Origin: Chloroflexota bacterium
GTDB lineage: Bacteria; Chloroflexota; Anaerolineae; Anaerolineales; Villigracilaceae
Reading direction: 5' to 3'
Length of the DNA stretch: 45,869 nucleotides
Assembly: GCA_024434165.1 (NCBI GenBank)
Contig: QMIW01000028.1
Location: 1-45,869, forward strand
The translations under genes were made by a program, and so were the position numbers. Within the stretch, counting starts at the first letter, position 1. The number at the start of each line of letters is the position of its first letter. Below the pieces are notes generated by a model, which worked only from the letters and a program-made list of their open reading frames with translations, was not told the DNA's origin and did not search any database. This document shows positions 8,286 to 18,110 of this stretch, one piece after another.

Positions 8286-9933
8286 GCAGTCCTCCGCCGC
8301 TGCCGCTCACGAAACGAGCCTCCCGGCTTTTGATTGGATGGGCTGGCGGGAGAATTTCATCCTTTTAATGCTAAGGCTGGCGCTGTTGTTCGGCATTTTC
8401 CCCATTGTCATCTCCTTCCCCGCCTCCCCGATCTTCGCGCGCATCCTCTATGCAGGCATTTACCTCCTGCTTGCAGCCGTCACGGTACTTCGCCTTCCTT
8501 ATCTCATCAGGGCGTACGCGCTCATCCTGACGGTCTTTATCGTTGGCATGAATGCGGTCATCGGTTGGGGTCCCTGGGCGGATGGCACCGTCTTCCTCCT
8601 TGCCGCCATCGTCCTCAGTTCCATCCTGCTGGACAGGCATCTGGATATGGTCTTCCTCGGCATCAGTATATTTTCCGTTATTGCAATCGCCGTCCTTCAA
8701 CAAACGGGATTCGTTCAAACCGCCGCCGGCGTGCCCGCGATCAATTCGTTGAACTGGGCAGGGTACATCATTGATTATTCCGCTGCCGGTGCCGTACTGG
8801 TTGCCGCCGTCAGTCAACTCAAAAACACGTTCCTGCAAATCATTCAAAAAATGCAGGCAGATGCCGAGGCGGTCGTACGCGAACAGAAACGCCTCGAAGA
8901 AGCGGCGCGAGAATCAAGGGAAGACCTTGAAACGCGCATGGAACAGGTGCGGGTTTCATCGAATGCCGTCCGCGCCATTGCCGGGATTCAAAACATTGCC
9001 GAACTGCTGGATACGATCACGCGGCTGATTTCGGAAAAGTTCGGCTATTACCACGTCGGTCTTTTCATCCTGGACGAACAAAGAAGGAATGTCTACATGC
9101 AGGTATCGTCCTCGGCGGCTGGCACATCGCTCATCGGCAGGGCGTTCCGCCTGGGACTGGACAAAAAAGACCCGGTCACTCTTGCAGTCAACACGAGGCA
9201 ATTTGTTGTAATGTCCGATGACAACCCGCAAAGTTTCACGCGGGATCCCAATTTTCCCCTCACCCGCTCGCGCATGGTCTTGCCCCTGTTCATTCACAAT
9301 GAAGTGATCGGGCTGCTCGATGTTCATTCCGAACAGCCGCAGGCGTTCCATCTGCATGATGCGGAGGTCATGCAGACTCTTGCAGACCTGACGGCGCTCG
9401 CCTTCGAAAACGTCCGCCTCGTCAGCGAGACGAAGAGCCTGATCAGCCAGCTGGAAATTAATGCCGCCATTCAAACCAGGCGCACCTGGCTGAAACTGAC
9501 CAGCAAGCAGAAACCCGCCTACCAATACACGCCTGCGGGCGTCCGCCCTGTGTTCTCTCCCGATAAGCGGGTGGAGGCGGGCGACCTGCTGGTGCCGCTG
9601 GTGCTGCAAGGACAGAAAATTGGAACCATCAAACTAAAAAGGAAAAGCGCTTCCAGCGGCTGGTCGAAACGGGAACAAGTGCTGGTCGAGAGAATCGCAG
9701 ACCAGGTCGCGCTGGCGCTCGAAAACAGCCGCCTCGTCGAGGAAGCGCAAAGGAACGCTTTGCAGGATCAAATGATCGCCAATATCTCGACCCAGATCCG
9801 CGAAACGCTCGACATCGAGTCCGTCATCCGCACCGCCTCTTCGGAACTGCGCCGCGTCTTCGATCTAAAGGAGGCGGAGATTGTCATCGGTCCACCGCAG
9901 GCGGAAGCGCCTGGCAGAAAGAACGCGCCGTAG
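8275..9933 (+). CDS. Six-helix membrane GAF sensor 2
   Basis: The 552-residue protein repeats the architecture of its upstream neighbour: six membrane helices within ~28-182, a long coiled coil (~185-228), one full GAF domain (~230-382, with FGYYHVGLFILD), a spacer, a partial GAF-like segment (~447-500, ending in ALENSRL) and the common tail. The region corresponding to the conserved FFNNPDLP loop of the later paralogues is diverged here (RDPNFPLTRSRM). ATG 8275 is supported by GGAGG about 7 nt upstream inside the preceding gene, which it overlaps by 11 bp. It is a kinase-less receptor, and signal output must pass to another protein. The paralogy suggests it arose by tandem duplication. Confidence 0.85.
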   Translation: MINKQSSAAAAHETSLPAFDWMGWRENFILLMLRLALLFGIFPIVISFPASPIFARILYAGIYLLLAAVTVLRLPYLIRAYALILTVFIVGMNAVIGWGPWADGTVFLLAAIVLSSILLDRHLDMVFLGISIFSVIAIAVLQQTGFVQTAAGVPAINSLNWAGYIIDYSAAGAVLVAAVSQLKNTFLQIIQKMQADAEAVVREQKRLEEAARESREDLETRMEQVRVSSNAVRAIAGIQNIAELLDTITRLISEKFGYYHVGLFILDEQRRNVYMQVSSSAAGTSLIGRAFRLGLDKKDPVTLAVNTRQFVVMSDDNPQSFTRDPNFPLTRSRMVLPLFIHNEVIGLLDVHSEQPQAFHLHDAEVMQTLADLTALAFENVRLVSETKSLISQLEINAAIQTRRTWLKLTSKQKPAYQYTPAGVRPVFSPDKRVEAGDLLVPLVLQGQKIGTIKLKRKSASSGWSKREQVLVERIADQVALALENSRLVEEAQRNALQDQMIANISTQIRETLDIESVIRTASSELRRVFDLKEAEIVIGPPQAEAPGRKNAP

Positions 9934-9961
9934 GCGGACCGCAGGCTTCAGGTATGTACAG

Positions 9962-11656
9962 ATGAGTCAACCATTGGATTCTCCACGAGAACTGCCCAAC
10001 CCAACCTGGCGTGAAAGGTTCCTGCGAACCACGCTGGTCATCGCATGCATCCTCGGCGGCATCGTGCTGATTCCCGCCCTGCTTTCCAGTCCGCTCATTT
10101 ATGCGGTGATCTACATCGCCATTTACCTGCTGGTGCTCCTCGTCACGGTGCTTCCCGCCAGTTACGAACTGAGAGCCGTTATCCTGGTCGCCCTGCTTTA
10201 CGGGTTGGCTGTTTCCAGTTTTACGGAGACCGGAATTGCAGGCGGCGCGCGGGTGTACCTGCTTGGGGCGATTACGATGGCATCCCTGTTCTTCTCATGG
10301 CGTTCCGGCATGGTCATGACCGCCTTTTCCGTATTGACAATGCTTGTGTTCGGCTGGTTGATTCTTGGAGGCGCCCTGCCGGTCACGAGAGAAAACATCT
10401 TCTCATCTGTGGAAGAATGGACGACCGCAGGCGGCGCCATGGTCCTGGTCGCCGCCCTGATCGTGAACGGCATCCGCCTTACCCAGACGGAATTTGCAAA
10501 AACCGAGGAACACACCCAAACCCTTCTGGTCGAACTGCGAAACGAACGGGCGAACCTCGAAGGGCGCGTCGAGGAACGCACCAAATCACTGGACAAACGC
10601 ACCGCACAATTGAGAGCCGTGGCGGATGTTGGAAAGTCCATCACGTCGTACCGCAGCCTGTCCGACCTGCTCCAACAGGCGGCGTACCTGGTTCATGAAA
10701 ACTTCGGGTATTACCACGTCGGCATCTTCCTCCTTGATCATCATAAGGAGTTTGCGATCCTGGCTGCCACCAACAGCGAGGGCGGAAGACGTATGATGGA
10801 AAAAGGACACCAACTCAAGGTCGGCGAGACGAGCATTGTGGGATATGTTGCGGAAAACCTGAAAGCGCGCATCGCCCTGGACGTGGGAGCGGATGCGGTT
10901 TTCTTCAACAACCCCGACCTCCCGGAAACCCGCTCCGAGATGGCATTGCCGCTCGTGGCAGCCGGCCAACTTCTCGGCGTACTGGACGTGCAAAGCGTCG
11001 AACCGCGTGCCTTCACGGAAGACGACATCGCCGCCCTCCAAATCCTGGCGGAGCAGCTCGCGGTGGCGATTCAGAACGCAAATCTGTACAGCGAGGCGGA
11101 AAAAGCGCTGGAATCCGCGCGCATGGCATACGGCGAGTTGACCCGCGAAGCCTGGAGCAAAATTCTGCGCACCCAGCCGCGAATCGGCTTCCTTGCGACG
11201 CCGCCCGCAATCATTCCGGTCGAAAGCGACTCGCTCGAACCCAGCCTCGCCAGAGCAATCGCCTCCGGCGACTTGATCCTCTCCAACGACGGCATGACGA
11301 TCAGCGTGCCCATCAAGATTCGCGGACAGGTGATCGGAGCGATGCGGTTGAAAAAACCCGAGATCGCCGAACCCTGGACACAAGACGAGACCAACCTGGC
11401 AATCACCCTCTCGGACCAGCTCAGCGGCGCCTTGGAAAGCGCCCGTCTTTATCGCGAATCGCAACAGCGTGCGGTAAGGGAATCGCTTATTTCCGACATC
11501 TCCGCCCGCTTGAGCGCTGCCCCCAAGATGGACGCGATCATCCGTGAAACGGTGCAGGAACTCGGCGAAGCGCTGGGCAATGCGTCCATCACCTTCCAAC
11601 TGCTGGATCAATTCAATGGTCAGCCGCACGGCAAAGGTCGGGGAGGAGGCGCGTAA
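9962..11656 (+). CDS. Six-helix membrane GAF sensor 3
   Basis: I start this 564-residue protein at ATG 9962 because its paralogues begin shortly before the first helix. A TTG at 9881 has a good AAGGAGG upstream, but would add 27 Arg-rich residues that overlap the previous gene. The protein has six membrane helices (~25-195), a coiled coil ending near 245 (GRVEERTKSL), a complete GAF (~250-405) and a partial GAF-like segment (VPIKIRGQVIGAMRL to ALESARL), followed by the common tail. Its GAF carries the array signature: FGYYHVGIFLLD, NSEGGRRM and DVGADAVFFNNPDLPETRSE. No output domain is present. Its GAF is closest to those of the genes at 11684, 13396, 16365, 18111 and 20978. Confidence 0.85.
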   Translation: MSQPLDSPRELPNPTWRERFLRTTLVIACILGGIVLIPALLSSPLIYAVIYIAIYLLVLLVTVLPASYELRAVILVALLYGLAVSSFTETGIAGGARVYLLGAITMASLFFSWRSGMVMTAFSVLTMLVFGWLILGGALPVTRENIFSSVEEWTTAGGAMVLVAALIVNGIRLTQTEFAKTEEHTQTLLVELRNERANLEGRVEERTKSLDKRTAQLRAVADVGKSITSYRSLSDLLQQAAYLVHENFGYYHVGIFLLDHHKEFAILAATNSEGGRRMMEKGHQLKVGETSIVGYVAENLKARIALDVGADAVFFNNPDLPETRSEMALPLVAAGQLLGVLDVQSVEPRAFTEDDIAALQILAEQLAVAIQNANLYSEAEKALESARMAYGELTREAWSKILRTQPRIGFLATPPAIIPVESDSLEPSLARAIASGDLILSNDGMTISVPIKIRGQVIGAMRLKKPEIAEPWTQDETNLAITLSDQLSGALESARLYRESQQRAVRESLISDISARLSAAPKMDAIIRETVQELGEALGNASITFQLLDQFNGQPHGKGRGGGA

Positions 11657-11683
11657 CGTCCACGCCGGAGAGCGAACAGCATT

Positions 11684-13378
11684 ATGACGAACACTACTTT
11701 TAATTTCCGGGATTTTATATTCAAAGACCGACCGGGCGAGGAAGAAGGGCAGCGCGCGGAAGCGATCATCACCCTGGCGCTCGGCGCTGTATCCACCGCG
11801 GCGGGCATCTTCGCATACCAGCACCCGCTCGTAGTTGGCGCATCGGCATTCGTAAACATCATCGCGCTTTTTACTTTATTCCAGGCGCTGCGCGGACGCT
11901 ATAACCATTTGATCCTTTTTCCGGCGGTGACAGCGGCGGGCATTTGTATTGCCGCGATCTTCGAAGGAGAAGGCTCTCACGACCTTTTATGGATGGGCAA
12001 TATCGGTTTGTTCCTGCTGGCAAACGTCTACGCCCGCCGCAACAGTTTCCCAGCCATTGCGCTTGGAATTTTCATGATCCTGCTGTTCATTGGGACGGGC
12101 GTTGCGGAAATCAACAACCTCCTGCCGAACCCGTTCGGCACCACCGTTGAGCATGTTGCGCTTTACTCTTTCTTCTTTATGACGATCATGGGCGCGATTC
12201 TGGCGGTTTTCCAACGCCAGCGCACCCTGCTGAAGTCTGCGCTCAAGACGCGCAACGAACAAATCCTCGTCAACCAGCGCCTCGAAGAGATCAACCAGAC
12301 GCTGGAAAGCCAGGTGCAGGCGCGCACGAAGGATTTGAACCAGGTTAATGAACAATTGCAAACCAAAGCAGCCCGCTTGCAGGCGGTCTCCGAAATTACC
12401 CAGGAATTGATGACTCACATCGAGGAAAAACCGGACGATCTGCTGACTCTCGCCGCGCAATTGATCAGCAAAAAACTGAACTTCTACCATGTGGGCATTT
12501 TCCTGATTGACGAAAGCCGCGAATATGCCGTACTGCGCGCCACGAACAGCAAGGGCGGTCAGCAGATGCTTGCGCGTCATCACCAACTGAAAGTGGGCGG
12601 CGCAGGCATTGTGGGCTATGTGGCGCTGACGGGGCGTCCGCGCATTGCGCTGGATACCAGCGCCGATGTGGTCTTCTTCAACAATCCCGACCTGCCGGAG
12701 ACCCGTTCCGAGATCTCCCTGCCGTTGAAATACGGGAACACCGTCGTCGGCGTGCTGGATGTGCAAAGCCGCGAGGCTTCCGCGTTCAGCAACGACGATG
12801 CGGATACTTTGAGCGCGCTTGCAAACCAGATCGCCATTGTGATTCGGAGCATGCAATCCGCTGAAGAGGGCCGGTACGCTGCATCGCAGGAGGTGCGGTT
12901 CGTTCAAAAAGGACGGGAAAGCGGATACACCTTCAAACCGGATGGGACCATTGCCGCCTCCAACGACCTGCCCGTCAAGGACCCTGCCGTCGAGAAGGCG
13001 ATAGTAATGGGCGAGACCGTTGTATTAAACCAGCCTTCCGGGAGCGGCGCCCCCACTCTGGCAATTCCCGTAAAACTCCGCGACCGGGTTATCGGCGTGA
13101 TTCATGTCGAAGCGGCGCAGGCAAACAGAATCTGGACCGACGACGAGGTTTCGCTTGTGCAGGCGGTTTCAGACCGCGCCGCGCTCGCTTTGGATAACGC
13201 CCGCCTGCTCGAAGAAAGCCAGCGGCGCGCGGCGAAGGAACAGGTGATCGGAGAAATATCGCAAAGGATCGGCGCCGGTACGGACGTGGAAGGGATTTTG
13301 AGAACCGCCGTCCGCGAGCTGGGCGCTCAACTTCGCGGCGCACAAGTGACCGTCGAGATTGGAGGCGGCGGGAACTAG
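11684..13378 (+). CDS. Six-helix membrane GAF sensor 4
   Basis: This 564-residue protein has about six membrane helices within residues 28-180, a coiled coil (~180-235), a complete GAF domain (~238-395) with FYHVGIFLIDE and VVFFNNPDLPETRSE, a variable spacer with a GYTFKPDG motif, a partial GAF segment (AIPVKLRDRVIGVIHV to ALDNARLLEE, ~450-515), and the shared tail (RAAKEQVIGEISQRIG onward). Its N-terminal membrane segment is little like those of the preceding three sensors in sequence, although it has the same helix count. A GGAGAG lies ~12 nt before ATG 11684. There is no enzymatic domain. It is part of the same operon, with gaps of 27 bp upstream and 17 bp downstream. Confidence 0.85.
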   Translation: MTNTTFNFRDFIFKDRPGEEEGQRAEAIITLALGAVSTAAGIFAYQHPLVVGASAFVNIIALFTLFQALRGRYNHLILFPAVTAAGICIAAIFEGEGSHDLLWMGNIGLFLLANVYARRNSFPAIALGIFMILLFIGTGVAEINNLLPNPFGTTVEHVALYSFFFMTIMGAILAVFQRQRTLLKSALKTRNEQILVNQRLEEINQTLESQVQARTKDLNQVNEQLQTKAARLQAVSEITQELMTHIEEKPDDLLTLAAQLISKKLNFYHVGIFLIDESREYAVLRATNSKGGQQMLARHHQLKVGGAGIVGYVALTGRPRIALDTSADVVFFNNPDLPETRSEISLPLKYGNTVVGVLDVQSREASAFSNDDADTLSALANQIAIVIRSMQSAEEGRYAASQEVRFVQKGRESGYTFKPDGTIAASNDLPVKDPAVEKAIVMGETVVLNQPSGSGAPTLAIPVKLRDRVIGVIHVEAAQANRIWTDDEVSLVQAVSDRAALALDNARLLEESQRRAAKEQVIGEISQRIGAGTDVEGILRTAVRELGAQLRGAQVTVEIGGGGN

Positions 13379-13395
13379 CCGCCTGGAATTCGCTT

Positions 13396-16344
13396 ATGGA
13401 AATGTCTTCATCCCGCAACCCCGGCACAGGCTTACCCGCAGAGCGGTACGCCCGCAATGCCCGCGTCATCACGCTTGCCCTGATGATCATGACGGTGCCG
13501 ACGGCGGCGTTGTTTGCCTATTTTGGGTACATCAACGGCTTCGCTCAATTGTACATCCCCGCCGCGCTGCTCATTGCGACGGCTGTCGTTGACATTCTGC
13601 CCCTGGCGCTGATCAAACGGGGACGCTCCGACCTTGCAATGATGATCGTGATCACGATGTTCATGGCGAATGTGTTGATCGTGCCATTCATCGTGAAGGG
13701 GCTCGGTCCCGTCATTGCAGCTTCGATCATGCTGGTGGTCCTGTCTGCCGCAGGCTTGGCAATGACGCCGAAATACTCCGTCGCCGGCGTGATGGCGGCG
13801 CTGTTGGTTGGAGCCTCGACCATTGCCCTGGACATAGTCCTCGGCGGGAACCGGATTGAAGTTTCGCAGCTGGCGGTCGTCACGCCGTATATCGTGTTCG
13901 GAATCGCGCTGCCCATTTTCCTTGTGCTCATCCGCGAGTTCAGGAATTTCAGCCTTCAGATCAAGATCACCCTGGGCATCCTGCTGGCGGGCAGCGGCAT
14001 CGTGGTAAGCATGATCTTTTTCGGGCTGAACAGCGCGAATGCCATCCTCGGTTCGATCACCGCGAAGTACGAGACCAGCGTCACCAACCAGATCGAGACG
14101 CAGATCTTCGATACGGTGCAGGTGGAGGCGGATAACGCCAACGCGCTTTTCGAGGAAGTCACCCGCGATCTCGTTACCATATCGTTGTACCGCAGGGACA
14201 TAGACTCGCAGCGCTTCGACCTGGCAAGCGGTCAATACTGGAATGCGGCGGAGAAACTCGTGCAACTGCCGGGCGGTCAATACGGAAATTCCGGCGTCGA
14301 CACCGCATCCGTGTACATTCCGAATACCTACCCCGTCACGGAAGAGATGCTGGCGGACCTCAACACCACCATCTATCTCGATTTTCTGGCAACCAGCTAC
14401 CTTGAGGCGCACCCCGAAGTGGCGGCGGTGTACTACATCAGCAGGATGGGCTACACCGTCTATTACCCCAACATCAACCTGGCGCAGAACATCGAGCCGG
14501 ATTTCGACCCCACCCAACAGCCCTTCTTCACCATCGCCACGCCAGACCAAAACCCGGAGCGCCTGCCGCGCTGGACAAAACCCTACCAGGACCCGGCGGG
14601 AGCCGGAATGATCGTAACCCTGTCCATCCCGGTATATTCAAACAACGGAGCATTTTTAGGGGTCCTGGGCGCGGATATTAAACTTGCAAGCATTGCGGAA
14701 AGAATCGCGAACATCCAAATCAGCCCGTCCAGCATCGCATTCCTTGTGGACAAGAACGGGATCGTGCTCGTCATGCCCGAGGCAGGCTACCAGTTGTTCG
14801 GGTTGCAGCCGGAGGATGTGCCGGTCAACGAAAACCCGAAATTGTCCGTCCTTTCCGCCGATTCGGAGATCGGTCTGTTTATTGCCCAGCGCATTGTGAT
14901 CAGCAGGTCCAACCTGATCACGGTTCCAATCCAGGGCGTCCGAACATATCTTGCCATCGCCAGCCTCGAAGCGACGGAATACAAACTGGTGATTCTGGCG
15001 CCGGTCAACGAGTTGAACCAGGAGATTCTCGCATCGCGTTCCGAGATTCAAAACGAAGTTGCCGGTTTTCTAAGAAGCGCCAGCGTGATCCTGGTGCTGT
15101 TGATCATGGGCTCACTGGCGGTCAGTCTGCTGATCGGGCAGTTCATCACCCGTCCCTTGAAGCAGTTGACCAACACCGTTGAAGAGATCGCCGGCGGCAA
15201 CCTTGCCGCCCGCGTGAAAATCGAATCGCAGGACGAAACCGGCTTGCTGGCGCGTTCCTTCAACAGCATGGCAGACAAACTAAACGAGACCCTTTACGGG
15301 CTTGAAGAAAAGGTCGCCGAACGCACCCGCGAACTGGAACGCATCAATGCGAGCAACGCCTACCGCGCCCGGCAGTTCGAAGCCATTGCGCGCATCGCCA
15401 GCACCATCAGTTCCACGCAATCGTTGGACCGCCTCCTGCCGCAGATCACCGAAACGATCTCGGAACAATTGGGCTTCTACCATGTCGGCATCTTCCTGCT
15501 CGATGTTCATAAGGAAAACGCCGTGCTGGCGGCGGCGAACAGCGAAGGCGGCAGAAGGATGCTCGCCCGCAATCACCGCCTGCGGGTCGGCGAAGTCGGC
15601 ATCGTGGGCAATGTGACCTGGTCCGGTCAGCCGCGCGTCGCCCTGGACGTTGGAGCGGATGCGGTTTTCTTCGACAATCCCGACCTCCCAAACACCCGCT
15701 CCGAGATCGCCCTGCCCCTGCTCGCCGGCACGGAAGTCATCGGCGCGCTGGATGTGCAAAGCACGGAAACGAACGCATTTTCGCAGGAGGATGTAAACAT
15801 CCTTTCGGCGCTGGCAGACCAGGTAAGCATCGCCATTCAAAATGCCCGGTCCTACCAGCAAAGCCGCGAAACGCTCGAACAGGCGGAACTCATCGCCGCG
15901 CAGATGAGCGAACAGCAGTGGCTGCAGTTCCTTGCCAGGCAGGATATTCACGGCTACCACTTCGACGGCGTCAACGCAGTGCGGCTCGATATGGGCAATG
16001 AAAAGCCCTCGCACGGTATCGCCATCCCGTTGATTTTGCGCGGCACCCAGATCGGCACGCTCAAACTCAGCGCGAGCGACCCCAACCGGCAATGGGACGA
16101 AGACGAGATCGCGCTGGCGCAGGCAACGGCGGAACGCACTGCGCTTGCCATCGAAAACGCCCGCCTGCTCCAGGAGGCGCAGAAACGGGCGGCGAAGGAG
16201 CGCACGATCGGTCAGATCTCCGAAAAGATCGGGCGTCTCGTCAATCTCGACAACATCCTCAAAACGACCATTCAGGAATTGGGCAATACCCTGCCCGGCA
16301 CGGATATTGCCATCCAGTTCCTTTCCGGGAAACCCGAGCGTTAA
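13396..16344 (+). CDS. Membrane sensor fusing six-helix module, Cache-like domain, HAMP and GAF
   Basis: The 982-residue protein combines both input types seen in the array. Residues ~22-185 form about six membrane helices; a further helix (~190-215) leads into a large extracytoplasmic Cache-like domain (~220-555), followed by a helix (~560-582), HAMP (~580-640, with QDETGLLARSFNSMADKL), a coiled coil, a full GAF (~660-818, with LGFYHVGIFLLD and DAVFFDNPDLPNTRSE), a partial GAF (~872-925) and the common tail. The Cache region contains an FDPTQQPFF segment where the related 825-residue protein has FDVTGRLWY, so the two probably recognise different ligands. There is no output enzyme. ATG 13402 is an alternative start two codons later. 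Confidence 0.87.
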   Translation: MEMSSSRNPGTGLPAERYARNARVITLALMIMTVPTAALFAYFGYINGFAQLYIPAALLIATAVVDILPLALIKRGRSDLAMMIVITMFMANVLIVPFIVKGLGPVIAASIMLVVLSAAGLAMTPKYSVAGVMAALLVGASTIALDIVLGGNRIEVSQLAVVTPYIVFGIALPIFLVLIREFRNFSLQIKITLGILLAGSGIVVSMIFFGLNSANAILGSITAKYETSVTNQIETQIFDTVQVEADNANALFEEVTRDLVTISLYRRDIDSQRFDLASGQYWNAAEKLVQLPGGQYGNSGVDTASVYIPNTYPVTEEMLADLNTTIYLDFLATSYLEAHPEVAAVYYISRMGYTVYYPNINLAQNIEPDFDPTQQPFFTIATPDQNPERLPRWTKPYQDPAGAGMIVTLSIPVYSNNGAFLGVLGADIKLASIAERIANIQISPSSIAFLVDKNGIVLVMPEAGYQLFGLQPEDVPVNENPKLSVLSADSEIGLFIAQRIVISRSNLITVPIQGVRTYLAIASLEATEYKLVILAPVNELNQEILASRSEIQNEVAGFLRSASVILVLLIMGSLAVSLLIGQFITRPLKQLTNTVEEIAGGNLAARVKIESQDETGLLARSFNSMADKLNETLYGLEEKVAERTRELERINASNAYRARQFEAIARIASTISSTQSLDRLLPQITETISEQLGFYHVGIFLLDVHKENAVLAAANSEGGRRMLARNHRLRVGEVGIVGNVTWSGQPRVALDVGADAVFFDNPDLPNTRSEIALPLLAGTEVIGALDVQSTETNAFSQEDVNILSALADQVSIAIQNARSYQQSRETLEQAELIAAQMSEQQWLQFLARQDIHGYHFDGVNAVRLDMGNEKPSHGIAIPLILRGTQIGTLKLSASDPNRQWDEDEIALAQATAERTALAIENARLLQEAQKRAAKERTIGQISEKIGRLVNLDNILKTTIQELGNTLPGTDIAIQFLSGKPER

Positions 16345-16364
16345 TCGCCGCTCAGGAGACTGTC

Positions 16365-18098
16365 ATGTTTTCAAAGATATTTGGATACCTTAGAGACGAA
16401 GAAGACCAGAGCCCGTCCTTTATCAGGCTGACGCGGAACATCCTCATATTCGTCATCCTGACCAATGCCGCCCTCCTGCCGCTGGTGACCGGGTACATCG
16501 GGGAAGGCTCGCGGAACCCAACCGCACTTTTTGCGCTCAGCGTCACCCTCGTGCTGGAAGTCATCGCCTTCTTCAACGTCCAGCGCGGAAAAGTGGGCAT
16601 GGCAAAAATCATCGTGCCGGCGGCGCTCATCCTGGCGGCAACGTTCATTTCGCTTTCCATCAACGGGTTGAAAAACTCCGCCATGGCGGCATTCCCGGTC
16701 ATTTTGTTGATCGCCGCCATTCTGTTGGGAAGGCGCGCGATGCTGCTCGTCGCCCCGCTGGTCGTTGCGGCGCTGATCGTCATTGCCATACGAGACCTTG
16801 GCGGGCAAATCCCGTTTGTCCCCGCCGGGCTGGATGACGCCATCCTGCTGCCCATCCTCGTCCTATCCACAGCAGGCATCATTGACCTGCTGATTCGGCG
16901 CCTGAACGAGAGCATCGAAAGGGCGCGCGCAAGCGAACAACTGCAAAAGGAAGAGAACCGCGAACTGACCCAGCTGCGAAACTCCCTGGAGGAACGCGTT
17001 CAACAGAGAACGTTCGATCTCGAACAAGCCAACCGGCTCAACGAAAGGCGCGCCAGACAGTTCCAGGCGGTGGTGCAGGTAATGAAGGCGATTTCCACCT
17101 ACCAGGATTTGGATACCCTCCTGCCGCGCATCACGCACGTGATCAGCGAGCAATTTGGAAACTATCACACCGGCATCTTCCTGTTCGACAGCCAGCGAGA
17201 GTACGCGGTCCTGCGCGCCGCCAACAGCGAAGGCGGACAAAAAATGCTGGCGCGCGGACACAAACTCCAGGTCGGGCAGACGGGTCTCGTCGGCTTTGTG
17301 ACAGCCACCGGTCAGGCGCGCATCGCCCTCGACGTTGGAGCGGATGCGGCTTTCTTCAACAATCCCGACCTCCCGAACACCCGCTCCGAAATCGCCCTGC
17401 CGCTGCGGTTTGCCAACCAGATCATCGGCGCGCTCGACGTGCAAAGCGTCGAGGCGGACGCATTCAACGAAGATGATATTGACGTGTTGGGCACGCTGGC
17501 AGACCTGGTGGCGGTGGCAATCAACAACGCCTTCACCATCGAAAAAGCGCAGCAATCCCTTGCGGAAGCGCAGAGCGCGCTCGGCGAAACGGCGCGCGAA
17601 GCCTGGCAGGTGATGCGTCCGAAAACGCTCGGACTGGGTCTGCAATTGACCGAATCCAGCGTTCGACCCCTTGAGCAGCCACTCGAAGGTCGTCACGTCC
17701 TGGAGGCGGTCAAAAAAGGCAAAACGACCCTGACAACACACGAAAACGGCAGGACGCTGATCGCGATTCCCGTCCGCCTGCGCGATCAAATCGTCGGCGT
17801 CATCCAGATCGGCGCACGCAAGGATGCCGCCCTGACAGAGGACGATACCGAGATCGCCGAGGCGGTGGCGGAACGACTTTCGCTCGCCATCGAAACGGCG
17901 ACCCTCCTGCAAGCCACGCAGCAGCGCGCCGAGATCGAACGGGTCACCACCGCCATCACCACCCGCATCAGCGCCTCCACCCGCTTCGAAACCATTTTGC
18001 AGACCGCCGCGCAGGAACTCAGCCGCGCCCTGGGCGGTTCGGATGTCCTGGTTCAGATTGAGCCGGTTGCACTTGAATTAAGCGTTGAAAATCAGTAG
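16365..18098 (+). CDS. Six-helix membrane GAF sensor 5
   Basis: ATG 16365 is chosen because AGGAG lies at 16354-16358 and the preceding gene stops at 16344; a longer in-frame reading upstream overlaps that gene. The 577-residue protein has six membrane helices (~22-170), a coiled coil (~180-228), a full GAF (~231-390) carrying FGNYHTGIFLFD and DAAFFNNPDLPNTRSE, a spacer, a partial GAF segment (~462-525: AIPVRLRDQIVGVIQI) and the conserved tail (ending near residue 577). It has no kinase or effector domain. The DNA encoding the FFNNPDLP loop is nearly identical to that in the neighbouring 982-residue gene, pointing to recent duplication or gene conversion. Confidence 0.86.
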   Translation: MFSKIFGYLRDEEDQSPSFIRLTRNILIFVILTNAALLPLVTGYIGEGSRNPTALFALSVTLVLEVIAFFNVQRGKVGMAKIIVPAALILAATFISLSINGLKNSAMAAFPVILLIAAILLGRRAMLLVAPLVVAALIVIAIRDLGGQIPFVPAGLDDAILLPILVLSTAGIIDLLIRRLNESIERARASEQLQKEENRELTQLRNSLEERVQQRTFDLEQANRLNERRARQFQAVVQVMKAISTYQDLDTLLPRITHVISEQFGNYHTGIFLFDSQREYAVLRAANSEGGQKMLARGHKLQVGQTGLVGFVTATGQARIALDVGADAAFFNNPDLPNTRSEIALPLRFANQIIGALDVQSVEADAFNEDDIDVLGTLADLVAVAINNAFTIEKAQQSLAEAQSALGETAREAWQVMRPKTLGLGLQLTESSVRPLEQPLEGRHVLEAVKKGKTTLTTHENGRTLIAIPVRLRDQIVGVIQIGARKDAALTEDDTEIAEAVAERLSLAIETATLLQATQQRAEIERVTTAITTRISASTRFETILQTAAQELSRALGGSDVLVQIEPVALELSVENQ

Positions 18099-18110
18099 GC
18101 GCAGCAGGTT

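Noticed and set aside
9881-9961. TTG 9881 as start of the third six-helix sensor, despite a strong AAGGAGG upstream
   Set aside because: The added 27 residues are Arg-rich, overlap the previous gene and have no counterpart in the paralogues; the AAGGAGG is explained by the codons for Lys-Glu-Ala in that gene.
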